Source: Bifidobacterium choerinum (GTDB lineage: Bacteria; Actinomycetota; Actinomycetes; Actinomycetales; Bifidobacteriaceae). From it: a DNA stretch of 64,000 bases. Within the stretch, counting starts at the first letter, position 1. Every line of letters starts with the position of its first letter. Made by a program: the position numbers and the translations under genes. Under the pieces are notes generated by a model. It was given only the letters and a program-made list of their open reading frames with translations, was not told the origin of the DNA and made no database searches. Where the stretch lies: NCBI RefSeq assembly GCF_000741135.1, contig NZ_JGYU01000003.1, positions 62,001 through 126,000 on the forward strand. The letters are read 5' to 3'. Shown here one piece after another: positions 57,260 through 64,000 of this stretch.

Positions 57260-58201
57260 CTACTTATCGCTCTTCGAGCCGCCGTCCGTCTCCTGGATCT
57301 GCTTGGCGAGCGCACGCATCCACTCGTGCAGCGACTTGTACTGCTCGGGCATCTGCTCGGTCACGTCGACGACCGGCACATTGCCGGAATCGGCGGCGGC
57401 GACGAGCTGGTCGTTCATCTTGCTCGGCTCCTGCGAATTCGTGATGAGCATGCGCATGTCGCCCTTCTTGAGCAGGTCGGTGAAGGCCTTGATGTCCGCC
57501 GGAGTCGGCTCCGACTCGTTCGCCGCCGCCTGCTTGTAGCCCTTCGGCGTCACGTCGGTCAGTCCCATGTCCTCGGCGAGGTACTGCGCGACCGATTCGA
57601 CGGCCGCGTAGTTCTTGCTGCCCTTGTCCTTCGCGAGTTCCTTGAGGTCCTTGTCGAGCTGCTGCTCCTCTTCGAGCCACGTCTTGTGCAGCTGCTCGAA
57701 CTGCGCCTTGTGCTCCGGCTGCAGCTTGATGTAGTCCTTCGTGATCGCGTCGGCTGTTTTGATGCGCGCGTTCGCGGAGAACCAGATATGCGGATTGTCG
57801 CCGGTCTTGGCGCCGCTGGCGTCGGCGGCGTCGACGACGAGCGTCTTCGACGACTGCTGCGCGGCCTTGAGCGCCCAGTCGTCGTATCCGGCGCCGTTGA
57901 CGATCGCGATCTGCGCGTTCTGGATCTTCGAGATGTCGTTCGTCGTCGGCTCGTAGTCGTGCGCGTCGGTGCCGGTGTTGTTGAGGATGCTCGTCACGTC
58001 GACGTATTTGCCGCCGAGGTCCTTCGCGAGCGAACCCCACTGGTTGCTCGACGCGATGACGGTGATGACGGCGCTGCCGTTGCCGCCTTCGCTGTTGGCA
58101 TTGTCGGCGTTCGCGCCGCCGGTGGTCGAGCAGGCGCTCACGGCGGCGATGGTCATGACGCCGGCGAACGTCGCGATCACGGCGCGCATCAGTTTCTTCA
58201 T
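57260..58201 (-). CDS. Zinc/manganese ABC transporter substrate-binding lipoprotein
   Basis: 313 residues. Cluster A-1 metal-binding protein (ZnuA/MntC type). Signal peptide with lipobox VSAC, Cys24. Metal ligands are likely the His in TDAHDYEPT, the His in NPHIWFSA, and later acidic/His residues; the EKxHxHxH-type loop of many ZnuA proteins is absent. A charged helix (EEEQQLDKDLKELAKDK) links the two lobes. GAGGACCC precedes the ATG. No permease or ATPase gene is adjacent, so it must share a transporter encoded elsewhere. The Zur-like palindrome upstream favours zinc. Confidence 0.88.
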   Translation of the reverse strand: MKKLMRAVIATFAGVMTIAAVSACSTTGGANADNANSEGGNGSAVITVIASSNQWGSLAKDLGGKYVDVTSILNNTGTDAHDYEPTTNDISKIQNAQIAIVNGAGYDDWALKAAQQSSKTLVVDAADASGAKTGDNPHIWFSANARIKTADAITKDYIKLQPEHKAQFEQLHKTWLEEEQQLDKDLKELAKDKGSKNYAAVESVAQYLAEDMGLTDVTPKGYKQAAANESEPTPADIKAFTDLLKKGDMRMLITNSQEPSKMNDQLVAAADSGNVPVVDVTEQMPEQYKSLHEWMRALAKQIQETDGGSKSDK

Positions 58202-58428
58202 ATGGGTCCTCGTTTCTGTTGGTCGGTGTGGTTGCCCTCGGTCGCGCCGGGGCTTTACTTGCCGTCCGCTGTGCCGTTGGCTGCGGCTGGCGTCGGATGA
58301 CGCTGGTTGCCGCTGGTGCCGGCCGGGACCGGCCGGGGCCAAGACCGCGGAGGCCTATGACGGACATGGGCGCCGGCGTACATTAACGGCCGGATTGATG
58401 GTTGGTTGGTGTCCACTGTAGCATCAAT

Positions 58429-58443
58429 TGAGAATCATTCGCA
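58429..58443 (-). promoter_or_regulatory. Zur-box-like palindrome
   Basis: TGAGAATCATTCGCA is a 15-base near-perfect palindrome (TGnGAAT-n-ATTCnCA) similar to Zur/Fur-family operators. On the minus strand it overlaps a TTGCGA that could be the -35 box of the lipoprotein gene, 228 bases from its start. Nothing else is recognised between 58202 and 58428. Confidence 0.6.
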
Positions 58444-58490
58444 ATAAGGGGTCTGTTCGGTGTGGCGCGCGAACGCGCGCTGGCGAACGC

Positions 58491-58677
58491 GGGTGGGGTT
58501 GTCGGCGTGGTCGATGGGATGGGCCGGAAACGGGCTGTTTTGCGGGTGGATTCGTCGTGTTGGTCGATGGGTTGGGCCGGAGCGGGTGGGGTTGTCGGCG
58601 TGGTCGATGGTTCGGGACGGAGGCGGGCCTGTTTGCGGGCGGGGTTGTCGGCGTGGTCGATGGGTTGGGATGATTGC
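58491..58677. repeat. Intergenic 53/40 repeat family, array 4
   Basis: Units 58491-58543 (53), 58544-58583 (40), 58584-58636 (53), 58637-58677 (41). Three of the four cores are almost identical: GGGTGGGGTTGTCGGCGTGG then TCGATGG. The long units carry an AAACGGGCTGTTTTGC-like tail, the short ones GAGC. The array lies between the Zur-like site and the rplJ leader. Confidence 0.92.
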
Positions 58678-58721
58678 GACACGCCGGAGGGAGGGGCGTG
58701 TCGCGAGGGGTCGGTAGATTA

Positions 58722-58868
58722 TCGCTCTTGTAAACCACAGACCGTTGGTTGGAAGTCGTTCACGGCTTCACGAAGTTTGGTTCGCCAGGCCAGCGCAGGT
58801 TGAGAAACATAGTTCCTTGAGTATTCAAGGATGGATGCTGCTCTGCCTGTGTGCAGGGCTTTTTTATT
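58722..58868 (+). ncRNA. Ribosomal protein L10 leader with attenuator
   Basis: A transcribed leader of about 200 bases precedes rplJ, with a possible -10 box TAGATT at 58715-58720. It holds several stems and ends in an intrinsic terminator: GCTCTGC (58840-58846) pairs with GCAGGGC (58853-58859), then TTTTTT. A terminator 62 bases before the start codon fits attenuation by the L10-(L12)4 complex, as described for L10 leaders in bacteria. The exact fold was not computed. Confidence 0.7.
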
Positions 58869-58921
58869 GCCCGACTTGGCATTCCGCCTCACAATCGACG
58901 GCCGACTTAGGAAGGAACGCC

Positions 58922-59443
58922 ATGAAGAGGCCCGAAAAGGAAGTGGTGGTCGCCGAGCTTACGGAAGCTTTCCGTAACGCTGACGCGGTCTACCTGACCG
59001 AGTACCGCGGGCTTACCGTTCCGCAGATCTCCGATCTGCGCGAAAAGCTAGGCCGCGATACTTCCTACACTGTGGCTAAGAACACGCTGTTCCGCATCGC
59101 CGCCAAGGAAGCGGGCATTGAGGGTCTCGACGAGATGCTCAAGGGTCCTTCCGCGGTTGTCTTCGTTCAGGGAGACTTCATCGAGGCTGCGAAGACGCTG
59201 CGTGACTTCGCCAAGACCAACAAGGCCCTCATCGTCAAGGGCGGTTACGCAGACGGAACCGTGTACGACGCCGAGGGTGCCAAGCAGCTCGCAGACCTCA
59301 AGTCTCGTCCGGAACTGCTTGCCGAAATGGCCGGCGCGCTCAAGGGCACGATGTCCAAGGCCGCCCGCCTGTTCAACGCGCTGCCGACGAAGGTCGTTCG
59401 TACGATCGACGCCCTGCGCGAGAAGCAGGAGAAGGCCGCCTGA
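58922..59443 (+). CDS. rplJ: 50S ribosomal protein L10
   Basis: 173 residues. Anchors L7/L12 dimers to 23S rRNA, forming the stalk that recruits translation factors. Conserved: DAVYLTEYRGLTVPQISDLR, then YTVAKNTLFRIAAKEAGIEGL, GPSAVVFVQGD, and a C-terminal helix binding L7/L12 (ALPTKVVRTIDALREKQEKAA). The ATG at 58922 follows AGGAAGGAAC; upstream in-frame ATGs fall inside the leader and are rejected. Confidence 0.96.
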   Translation: MKRPEKEVVVAELTEAFRNADAVYLTEYRGLTVPQISDLREKLGRDTSYTVAKNTLFRIAAKEAGIEGLDEMLKGPSAVVFVQGDFIEAAKTLRDFAKTNKALIVKGGYADGTVYDAEGAKQLADLKSRPELLAEMAGALKGTMSKAARLFNALPTKVVRTIDALREKQEKAA

Positions 59444-59556
59444 TCGCCCTGCGGTTCGCCGCATAGCAATCGGTTCGGAAAAACGGAAAACAATAAATTT
59501 CAGGTGCGCGGAACACGACCAACAACACTGCGTGCCACGATTGAAAGGAAGCCATA

Positions 59557-59937
59557 ATGGCTAAGTTCACCCAGGATGAGCTCCTCGAAGCTTTCGGTGA
59601 AATGACCCTCGTCGAGCTCTCCGAGTTCGTCAAGGCCTTCGAAGAGAAGTTCGACGTCGAAGCCACCGCTCCGGTCGCCGTTGCTGCCGCCGCCGCTCCG
59701 GGCGCTGCCCCGGCCGAGGAAGAGAAGGATGAGTTCGACGTCATCCTCTCCGCCGTTGGCGACAAGAAGATCCAGGTCATCAAGGCTGTCCGCGCCATCA
59801 CCAACCTCGGCCTGGCTGAGGCGAAGGCTCTCGTTGACGGCGCTCCGAAGCCGGTTCTCGAGCACGCCAAGAAGGAAGATGCCGAGAAGGCCAAGGCTCA
59901 GCTCGAAGAAGCTGGCGCCACCGTCGAGCTCAAGTGA
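59557..59937 (+). CDS. rplL: 50S ribosomal protein L7/L12
   Basis: 126 residues. N-terminal dimerisation helices ([29 protein letters not shown]), an Ala/Pro hinge, and the factor-binding domain ([39 protein letters not shown]). AAAGGAAG lies upstream of the ATG. 113 bases after rplJ and ended by the 59977-60012 hairpin. Codon choice is biased toward fast-translated codons. Confidence 0.97.
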   Translation: MAKFTQDELLEAFGEMTLVELSEFVKAFEEKFDVEATAPVAVAAAAAPGAAPAEEEKDEFDVILSAVGDKKIQVIKAVRAITNLGLAEAKALVDGAPKPVLEHAKKEDAEKAKAQLEEAGATVELK

Positions 59938-59976
59938 TTCGCGCGGCTTCAAGCCGTACATCACGAACGCTTTGTG

Positions 59977-60012
59977 GGAATCCCCTGCAGTCCGCGGACT
60001 GCAGGGGATTCC
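59977..60012 (+). terminator. Terminator hairpin after rplL
   Basis: GGAATCCCCTGCAGTCC (59977-59993) pairs perfectly over 17 bases with 59996-60012 around a two-base centre. No long T-run follows. Confidence 0.85.
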
Positions 60013-60152
60013 TGCGTTCGAGGGATGGTCGGGGATGATGGACTGGAGGGATGGACCGCAGGTCTAACCCGTGGCTGGCTGTAGGCGGGGGTTGGCTGGG
60101 CGGGCGGGCAGGCCGGCGGCCTGCCAGATTGCGCGCGGAAGTACCCGCTTGC

Positions 60153-60347
60153 GGGTGGGCTCATCGGTGGTGTCGATGGTTCGGGACGCAAATGGGTCGG
60201 TTTGCGGGTGGGTTCGTCGAGTCGCCCGATGGGTTGGGACGTAGCGGGTGGGGTTGTCGGTGGTGTCGATGGGTCGGGACGCAAACATGGGCAGATGCGG
60301 GTGGGATCGTCGAAATGATCGACGGATTGGGACGGAAACGCCGATGC
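60153..60347. repeat. Intergenic 53/40 repeat family, array 5
   Basis: Units 60153-60205 (53), 60206-60245 (40), 60246-60298 (53), 60299-60347 (49, no clean end). The first and third resemble each other most (TCGGTGGTGTCGATGG), as do units in alternate positions of other arrays. The last unit holds a perfect CGTCGA-AATGA-TCGACG palindrome? Arms are CGTCGA and TCGACG, which pair as an inverted repeat. It lies in the 641-base gap between rplL and the 60579 gene; 60348-60578 holds no further feature beyond that gene's ribosome site. Confidence 0.9.
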
Positions 60348-60578
60348 GTATGGGGAATTTCAGCGGCGGGAGTAACGAATCAGGGTGCAAGGCACTGGGG
60401 GATGGCGGATTTCGCCTGCTATGACGCCACAAGGCAGTGGCCAATGTCGGCTGACTGCGAAATGTGGATAACCGGGGCGTCCGTACACAGAGGTCATCAA
60501 GGCTGGTGCAGGCGCAGACGACATATGTAGCGTGGGTTGGGTCGGGAATCGTTACAAGACAAACAAAGGAGTTGGCCC

Positions 60579-61553
60579 ATGCGAGATCACGCCGAAATGA
60601 GCCGTCAACTGGATGAAGCCGAACGGGAACGCCGATGCCTGCATCCGTCGGGCGATCCCGTGCGCAAGGCGTTGCTGCGACGAGTACGAACAGGTGAAAT
60701 CGAAACGCCGATGCCAGGGTTGTTCATTCGCGCTCAATTATGGAGATCGCTCGGTCTGGTCGACCAGTTCAAATATATAGTGCGCGCACTTGCACATTGG
60801 CATCCGGATTGGGTCTTTGGCGGCGTGGCCGCGGCATGCATGCATGGATTGTGGATCGAATACCGGGTTGTACGTCAGGCGTTGCATGCGCTTTCGGTCA
60901 CCGTCATCAGCAAGCCGGAGGGCACCCATTGCAGCAGTACCTATATCGATAGGCGATGTCGTTCGGGAGTACACAGCGTGGTCGTCGACGGCGTTCGGGT
61001 GACGTCGCTTGCGCAGACGGTCGCCGAATGCACCGCCTCGATGTCGTTCGTCGACGGCATGACGCTGGCATGCTGCGCACTGCGCAAAGGAATACGCGCG
61101 GAGATGATCATGATGTGCGCGGTGGAGAACAGCCTGATGAACGACGTCCTGCGCAAGGTGCTGCAGTATGCGAACGCGAATGCGGAGAACGGAGGGGAGG
61201 CGAAGACCCTGGCGGTGTTCATCGAATGCGGGTTCGTGCCGCCTGCGCAGCAGGTGGAGTTCGTCGATCCGCAGACGGGGCGCCGATATCGCGTCGATTA
61301 TCTGTGGCGGACGGCCGACGGCAGGCTCATCGTCGTAGAGCTCGACGGGTTGGTGAAGTATACGGATCCGGCGATGATGCTGGGGCGTACGCTGGCCGGT
61401 GTCATCGACGATGAGCGCGAACGAACGGAAGGATTGCTGCGCGCGGGGGTGACGACGGTGATCCGTATCAGGATGGAGGACCTCGCCGATCGCTGGGCGC
61501 TGACGCAGAAGCTCGCCGACGCCGGCGTGCCGATGATGCAGCCGGCCGCGTAG
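60579..61553 (+). CDS. Hypothetical protein with AbiEi-like N-terminus and DUF559-like nuclease fold
   Basis: 324 residues, not confidently identified. The N-terminal half (RKALLRRVRTGEIETPMPGLFIRA; GVAAACMHGLW) resembles the winged-helix AbiEi-type antitoxin/regulator family. The C-terminal part (RRYRVDYLWRTADGRLIVVELDG, then ERTEGLLRAGVTTVIRIRMEDL) resembles DUF559/Vsr-like restriction-fold proteins, with D and E-x-D in place of a clean D...ExK. ATG 60579 follows AAAGGAG. Codon use is less GC-biased than neighbours in its first third, hinting at acquisition. Repeat arrays lie on both sides. No toxin gene is adjacent. Confidence 0.7.
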   Translation: MRDHAEMSRQLDEAERERRCLHPSGDPVRKALLRRVRTGEIETPMPGLFIRAQLWRSLGLVDQFKYIVRALAHWHPDWVFGGVAAACMHGLWIEYRVVRQALHALSVTVISKPEGTHCSSTYIDRRCRSGVHSVVVDGVRVTSLAQTVAECTASMSFVDGMTLACCALRKGIRAEMIMMCAVENSLMNDVLRKVLQYANANAENGGEAKTLAVFIECGFVPPAQQVEFVDPQTGRRYRVDYLWRTADGRLIVVELDGLVKYTDPAMMLGRTLAGVIDDERERTEGLLRAGVTTVIRIRMEDLADRWALTQKLADAGVPMMQPAA

Positions 61554-61588
61554 GAGTACGGCTGTGCGGACTGGATACGGGTGCTTGC

Positions 61589-61774
61589 GGGTGGGATTGT
61601 CGGCGGGTTCGATGGGGTGGGACGTAAACGGTCCGGTTTGCGGGTGGGGTTGTCGAGCTGGGCGATGGATTGGGACGCTGCGGGTGGGATCGTCGGCGGG
61701 TTCGATGAATCGGGACGCAAACGGGCTGGTTTGCGGGTGGGGTTGTCGAGTTGGCCGATGGAATGGGACGCTGC
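61589..61774. repeat. Intergenic 53/40 repeat family, array 6
   Basis: The cleanest array: 61589-61641 (53), 61642-61681 (40), 61682-61734 (53), 61735-61774 (40), that is two exact 93-base super-units. Long units read GGGTGGGATTGTCGGCGGG then TTCGATG; short units read GGGTGGGGTTGTCGAG then CGATGGA. Fills most of the 398-base gap upstream of the FHA gene. Confidence 0.93.
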
Positions 61775-61951
61775 GAGTCAGATAGACGGGATGCGGTTGC
61801 AGCTCTGTGCGATAATGGTGGCGAGTTGGGCGGGAATCGGGCGATTTGTTGAACTACCGCGTAAAATGTTGTTCAGTATGCGTACTTCTCGGTGAAGCAC
61901 CGTCGCGCGCGCGGCGCATCGAGCGGACAACGGCGAAAGGAAGGTCCCACG

Positions 61952-63970
61952 GTGAGCGGAGATCAACGAACGACAACGAAATGGATGATACGTGTTGATG
62001 GTTCGGATCTGGCCAGCGTCGAAGCAGGGCAAACCGTGGAAATCGGCCGCAAGCCGCTGCGTCCGGTGCCGAGCGGAGGCATGCGCCGCATCGAGATCCT
62101 CGACGACACCCGTTCGATGTCGAAGCGGCATGCGGAATTCTCGGTGAAGTCGGACGGCAATGCGATCCTGCGCGACCTCAACTCGACGAACGGCACCTTT
62201 CTCGTGCGTCCCGGCAACGAACTCGTGCGTCTGCCTGGCGGCTCCGACTTCGCGATGAACGATGATACGGTGCGTCTGCAGTTCGGCGACGTGCCCGTCG
62301 ATTTCGTGCGCTTCATCGACGACGATACGACGACGAAGGACGACGATGACGTCGCCAACCTCTTCGACTACGCGCTCGACAACCAGCCGAGCGAACCGGA
62401 GGTCGCCGACATGTCGATCGACGACATCCTCAACCTGCGCGCCGGCGAGCCGACCGACATCTTCAACGCCGGTCAGGTGCGCTCGCGCGCGAAGGAGCTA
62501 CGTCAGGCGGAACGGCAGACCTTCGCGCCGTTCTCGTCGCCGCTCAATCCGCTCGCCGTGAACGACGCGAACGACGATGACGCGCAGGACGCGGCGCCGC
62601 GCGACCTGTTCGCCGACGCGCACGACGTCGCCGCCGGCAAGATCGACGAACCGGCCGCGAAGAAGGAGGAGTTCGTGCCGCGCATGCACGACGGTCCGCG
62701 TCACGCCGACCATCGCAACGCCGACAGTCTCGTCAGCGTCTCCGAACTCGCGCAGCAGCATCGTCCGATCCCATCCCTCAACGTCGCGCAGGAGCCGGTC
62801 GTCGGCGCGACGCGCGAGCCGATTTCGCCGACCATATCGCCGACGTCGTCCGCAAACGGCGAGCCGTCGATCTCGACGACGATGCGCCCGCAGCAGAACG
62901 CCGATGCGTCGGCGCAGAATCCGACGCAGCCGTCGCGTCCGAAGCAGCCGAGCGTGTGGCAGACGTCGATGCATACGGGCGTCGCGATGCAGCCGAAGCC
63001 GGCCGAGCAGCAGCCATCCGAGCAGTCCGCACAGCCGGTGCGGCAGCCGATGGCGCAGCCGCAGTACGATGCGTCGGCACAGCCGATGCAGCCGAACATG
63101 CAGCAGCCGTCGATGCAGGACATGCAGCAGCCGATGCAGCCGAGCGTCGGCGCGCAGTACGATGCGGCGGCGCAGTCGTCGCAGCCGGCGATGCAGCAGC
63201 CGAATATGCGGCAGCCGATGAACACGCAGTCGCCGCAGCCGGCCGTGCAGTCGGCTGCGGCGCAGCAGCCGCTCGCCAACGTCGAGATGCCACGTGGCGC
63301 GTCGCCGTCGCAGCAGCCGATGCAGCCGCAGCCGGCGATGCAGCAGCCGACGTCTTCCGATGCCTTCGCCGAACAGCGCAACGCGCTGCATTTCGACGTC
63401 ATCGAATCGACGCTGCAGGGACCGGACGCGGCGGCGCATGCGACGGCCGACACGACCGTGCCGATCGAGGTCGCCGCGCCGACCCATCAGACGAACTTCG
63501 TCGCCGAAACGACCGAATCGACGGTCGGTCAGACGACAGCGCAGCCGGCCGGGCAGGACGCCGCATCGGCGTCGCCTACCGATGCCGCCGCACAGCGCGA
63601 GGACGACGACTACAGCCGCTTCCGCCGTCACGATGACGACGACGAGCAGCCGCTCGATGCGACGCAGACCTTCACGCCGGCGTTCGAGCCGGGATCGGTG
63701 TTCGAACGCGTCGCGAACGGCGACTTCGACAAGCCGAAGGAAATCATCGAGGTCGGCGGCTACACCTCCGACGACGCACGCCGTTCCGACGACTTCACCG
63801 AACAGTTCGAGATGGCGCGCCATGCGGAGCTGCTGCCGTTCCTCGCGATGAACCCGACGCTGTACGATGACCTGTACGAATGGCTCGCCGCGCAGTCGAA
63901 CGCGGACATCGACGAGGCGCTGAGCCGCAATCCGGGATATGAGGACTACCGCAAGGCAGTAGGAAAGTGA
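61952..63970 (+). CDS. FHA-domain protein with long low-complexity region
   Basis: 672 residues. The N-terminal forkhead-associated domain (about 10-115) binds phosphothreonine peptides: Gly32-Arg33, the SMSKRHAEF loop with His60, and LNSTNGTF (Asn80, Gly81). A long Gln/Pro/Met-rich disordered segment (about 300-480, QQPMQPQ-type repeats) follows. A conserved-looking C-terminus (EQFEMARHAELLPFLAMNPTLYDDLYEWLAAQS, then DEALSRNPGYEDYRKAVG) may be a separate domain. GTG at 61952 is the start, fixed by AAAGGAAGG seven bases upstream. FHA proteins usually partner Ser/Thr kinases; none is in view. The next gene overlaps its stop. Confidence 0.85.
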   Translation: MSGDQRTTTKWMIRVDGSDLASVEAGQTVEIGRKPLRPVPSGGMRRIEILDDTRSMSKRHAEFSVKSDGNAILRDLNSTNGTFLVRPGNELVRLPGGSDFAMNDDTVRLQFGDVPVDFVRFIDDDTTTKDDDDVANLFDYALDNQPSEPEVADMSIDDILNLRAGEPTDIFNAGQVRSRAKELRQAERQTFAPFSSPLNPLAVNDANDDDAQDAAPRDLFADAHDVAAGKIDEPAAKKEEFVPRMHDGPRHADHRNADSLVSVSELAQQHRPIPSLNVAQEPVVGATREPISPTISPTSSANGEPSISTTMRPQQNADASAQNPTQPSRPKQPSVWQTSMHTGVAMQPKPAEQQPSEQSAQPVRQPMAQPQYDASAQPMQPNMQQPSMQDMQQPMQPSVGAQYDAAAQSSQPAMQQPNMRQPMNTQSPQPAVQSAAAQQPLANVEMPRGASPSQQPMQPQPAMQQPTSSDAFAEQRNALHFDVIESTLQGPDAAAHATADTTVPIEVAAPTHQTNFVAETTESTVGQTTAQPAGQDAASASPTDAAAQREDDDYSRFRRHDDDDEQPLDATQTFTPAFEPGSVFERVANGDFDKPKEIIEVGGYTSDDARRSDDFTEQFEMARHAELLPFLAMNPTLYDDLYEWLAAQSNADIDEALSRNPGYEDYRKAVGK

Positions 63971-64000
63971 GCGAGCAGATGACGGACAATTCCACCCAGA
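63967..64000 (+). CDS. Start of an unidentified gene, cut by the window end
   Basis: A GTG at 63967 overlaps the FHA gene stop (GTGA) and opens a frame of eleven residues to the end (VSEQMTDNSTQ). An in-frame ATG at 63979 is an alternative with GGAAAG about 11 bases upstream. Too short to identify; overlap suggests co-expression with the FHA protein. Confidence 0.4.
   Translation, partial: MSEQMTDNSTQ

Noticed and set aside
58745..58921. N-terminally extended L10 starting at 58745
   Set aside because: The extension reads through the leader attenuator hairpin and has no similarity to L10.
58491..61774. CRISPR array
   Set aside because: Units abut or alternate with fixed 17- or 4-base tails rather than unique spacers, cores are degenerate, and no cas gene is present.

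Overview
This 64 kb window is a chromosomal segment from a high-GC Gram-positive bacterium, most likely a Bifidobacterium or close relative. The evidence is a single-polypeptide type I fatty acid synthase with a separate AcpS, fed by a two-subunit biotin-dependent acyl-CoA carboxylase; an L-2-hydroxyisocaproate/L-lactate-type dehydrogenase; an nrdHIEF operon; PepC; two DAHP synthases; and uniformly GC-rich codons. No phage, insertion sequence, CRISPR array or rRNA operon is visible. One tRNA gene (Gly, anticodon TCC) is present.

Layout. 1-16.2 kb is a lipid-biosynthesis block: the end of birA, bioY (biotin uptake, minus strand), accA-accD, the 3115-residue fas gene and acpS. Biotin supply, biotin attachment, malonyl-CoA formation, fatty acid synthesis and ACP activation lie side by side. 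16.3-23 kb holds tRNA-Gly, a PrdX-like editing protein, a membrane protein, a hydroxyacid dehydrogenase, and rpsO-pnp. 23-27.2 kb is the minus-strand nrdHIEF operon, with a promoter straddled by two NrdR-like boxes. 27.5-33.3 kb is lemA followed by two DUF2207 membrane-protein paralogues, the second broken by frameshifts. 33.5-44 kb holds housekeeping and accessory genes: aldo/keto reductase, peptidase U32, PgeF-type protein, ispD, a membrane-anchored Mrr-like nuclease, pyroglutamyl peptidase, a DivIVA-like coiled-coil protein and pepC. 44.2-48.7 kb has two DAHP synthases flanking an acyltransferase. 48.8-55.4 kb runs mtnN, a PhoR/PhoP-type two-component system and pstSCAB with a PHO-box-like direct repeat. 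55.6-64 kb has a purine permease, an orphan metal-binding lipoprotein with a Zur-like palindrome upstream, rplJL with an attenuator leader, a hypothetical nuclease-like protein, and an FHA-domain protein whose 3' end overlaps the next gene.

The most unusual content is intergenic. Six arrays of one degenerate repeat family (16501-16641, 17150-17283, 34533-34720, 58491-58677, 60153-60347, 61589-61774) share a 40-bp core. Four of them alternate 53-bp and 40-bp units strictly, giving a 93-bp super-period. Two pairs of arrays bracket single genes. Two other tandem families (861-1013, period 53; 19383-19538, period 52) and a long inverted-repeat element (499-627, 28497-28615, half copy 38781-38806) are also confined to intergenic DNA.

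Three genes carry apparent single-base indels: the C-terminal tail of pnp, the second DUF2207 gene, and the end of the DivIVA-like gene. They could be sequencing errors or real lesions, so C-termini in this window should be treated with care.
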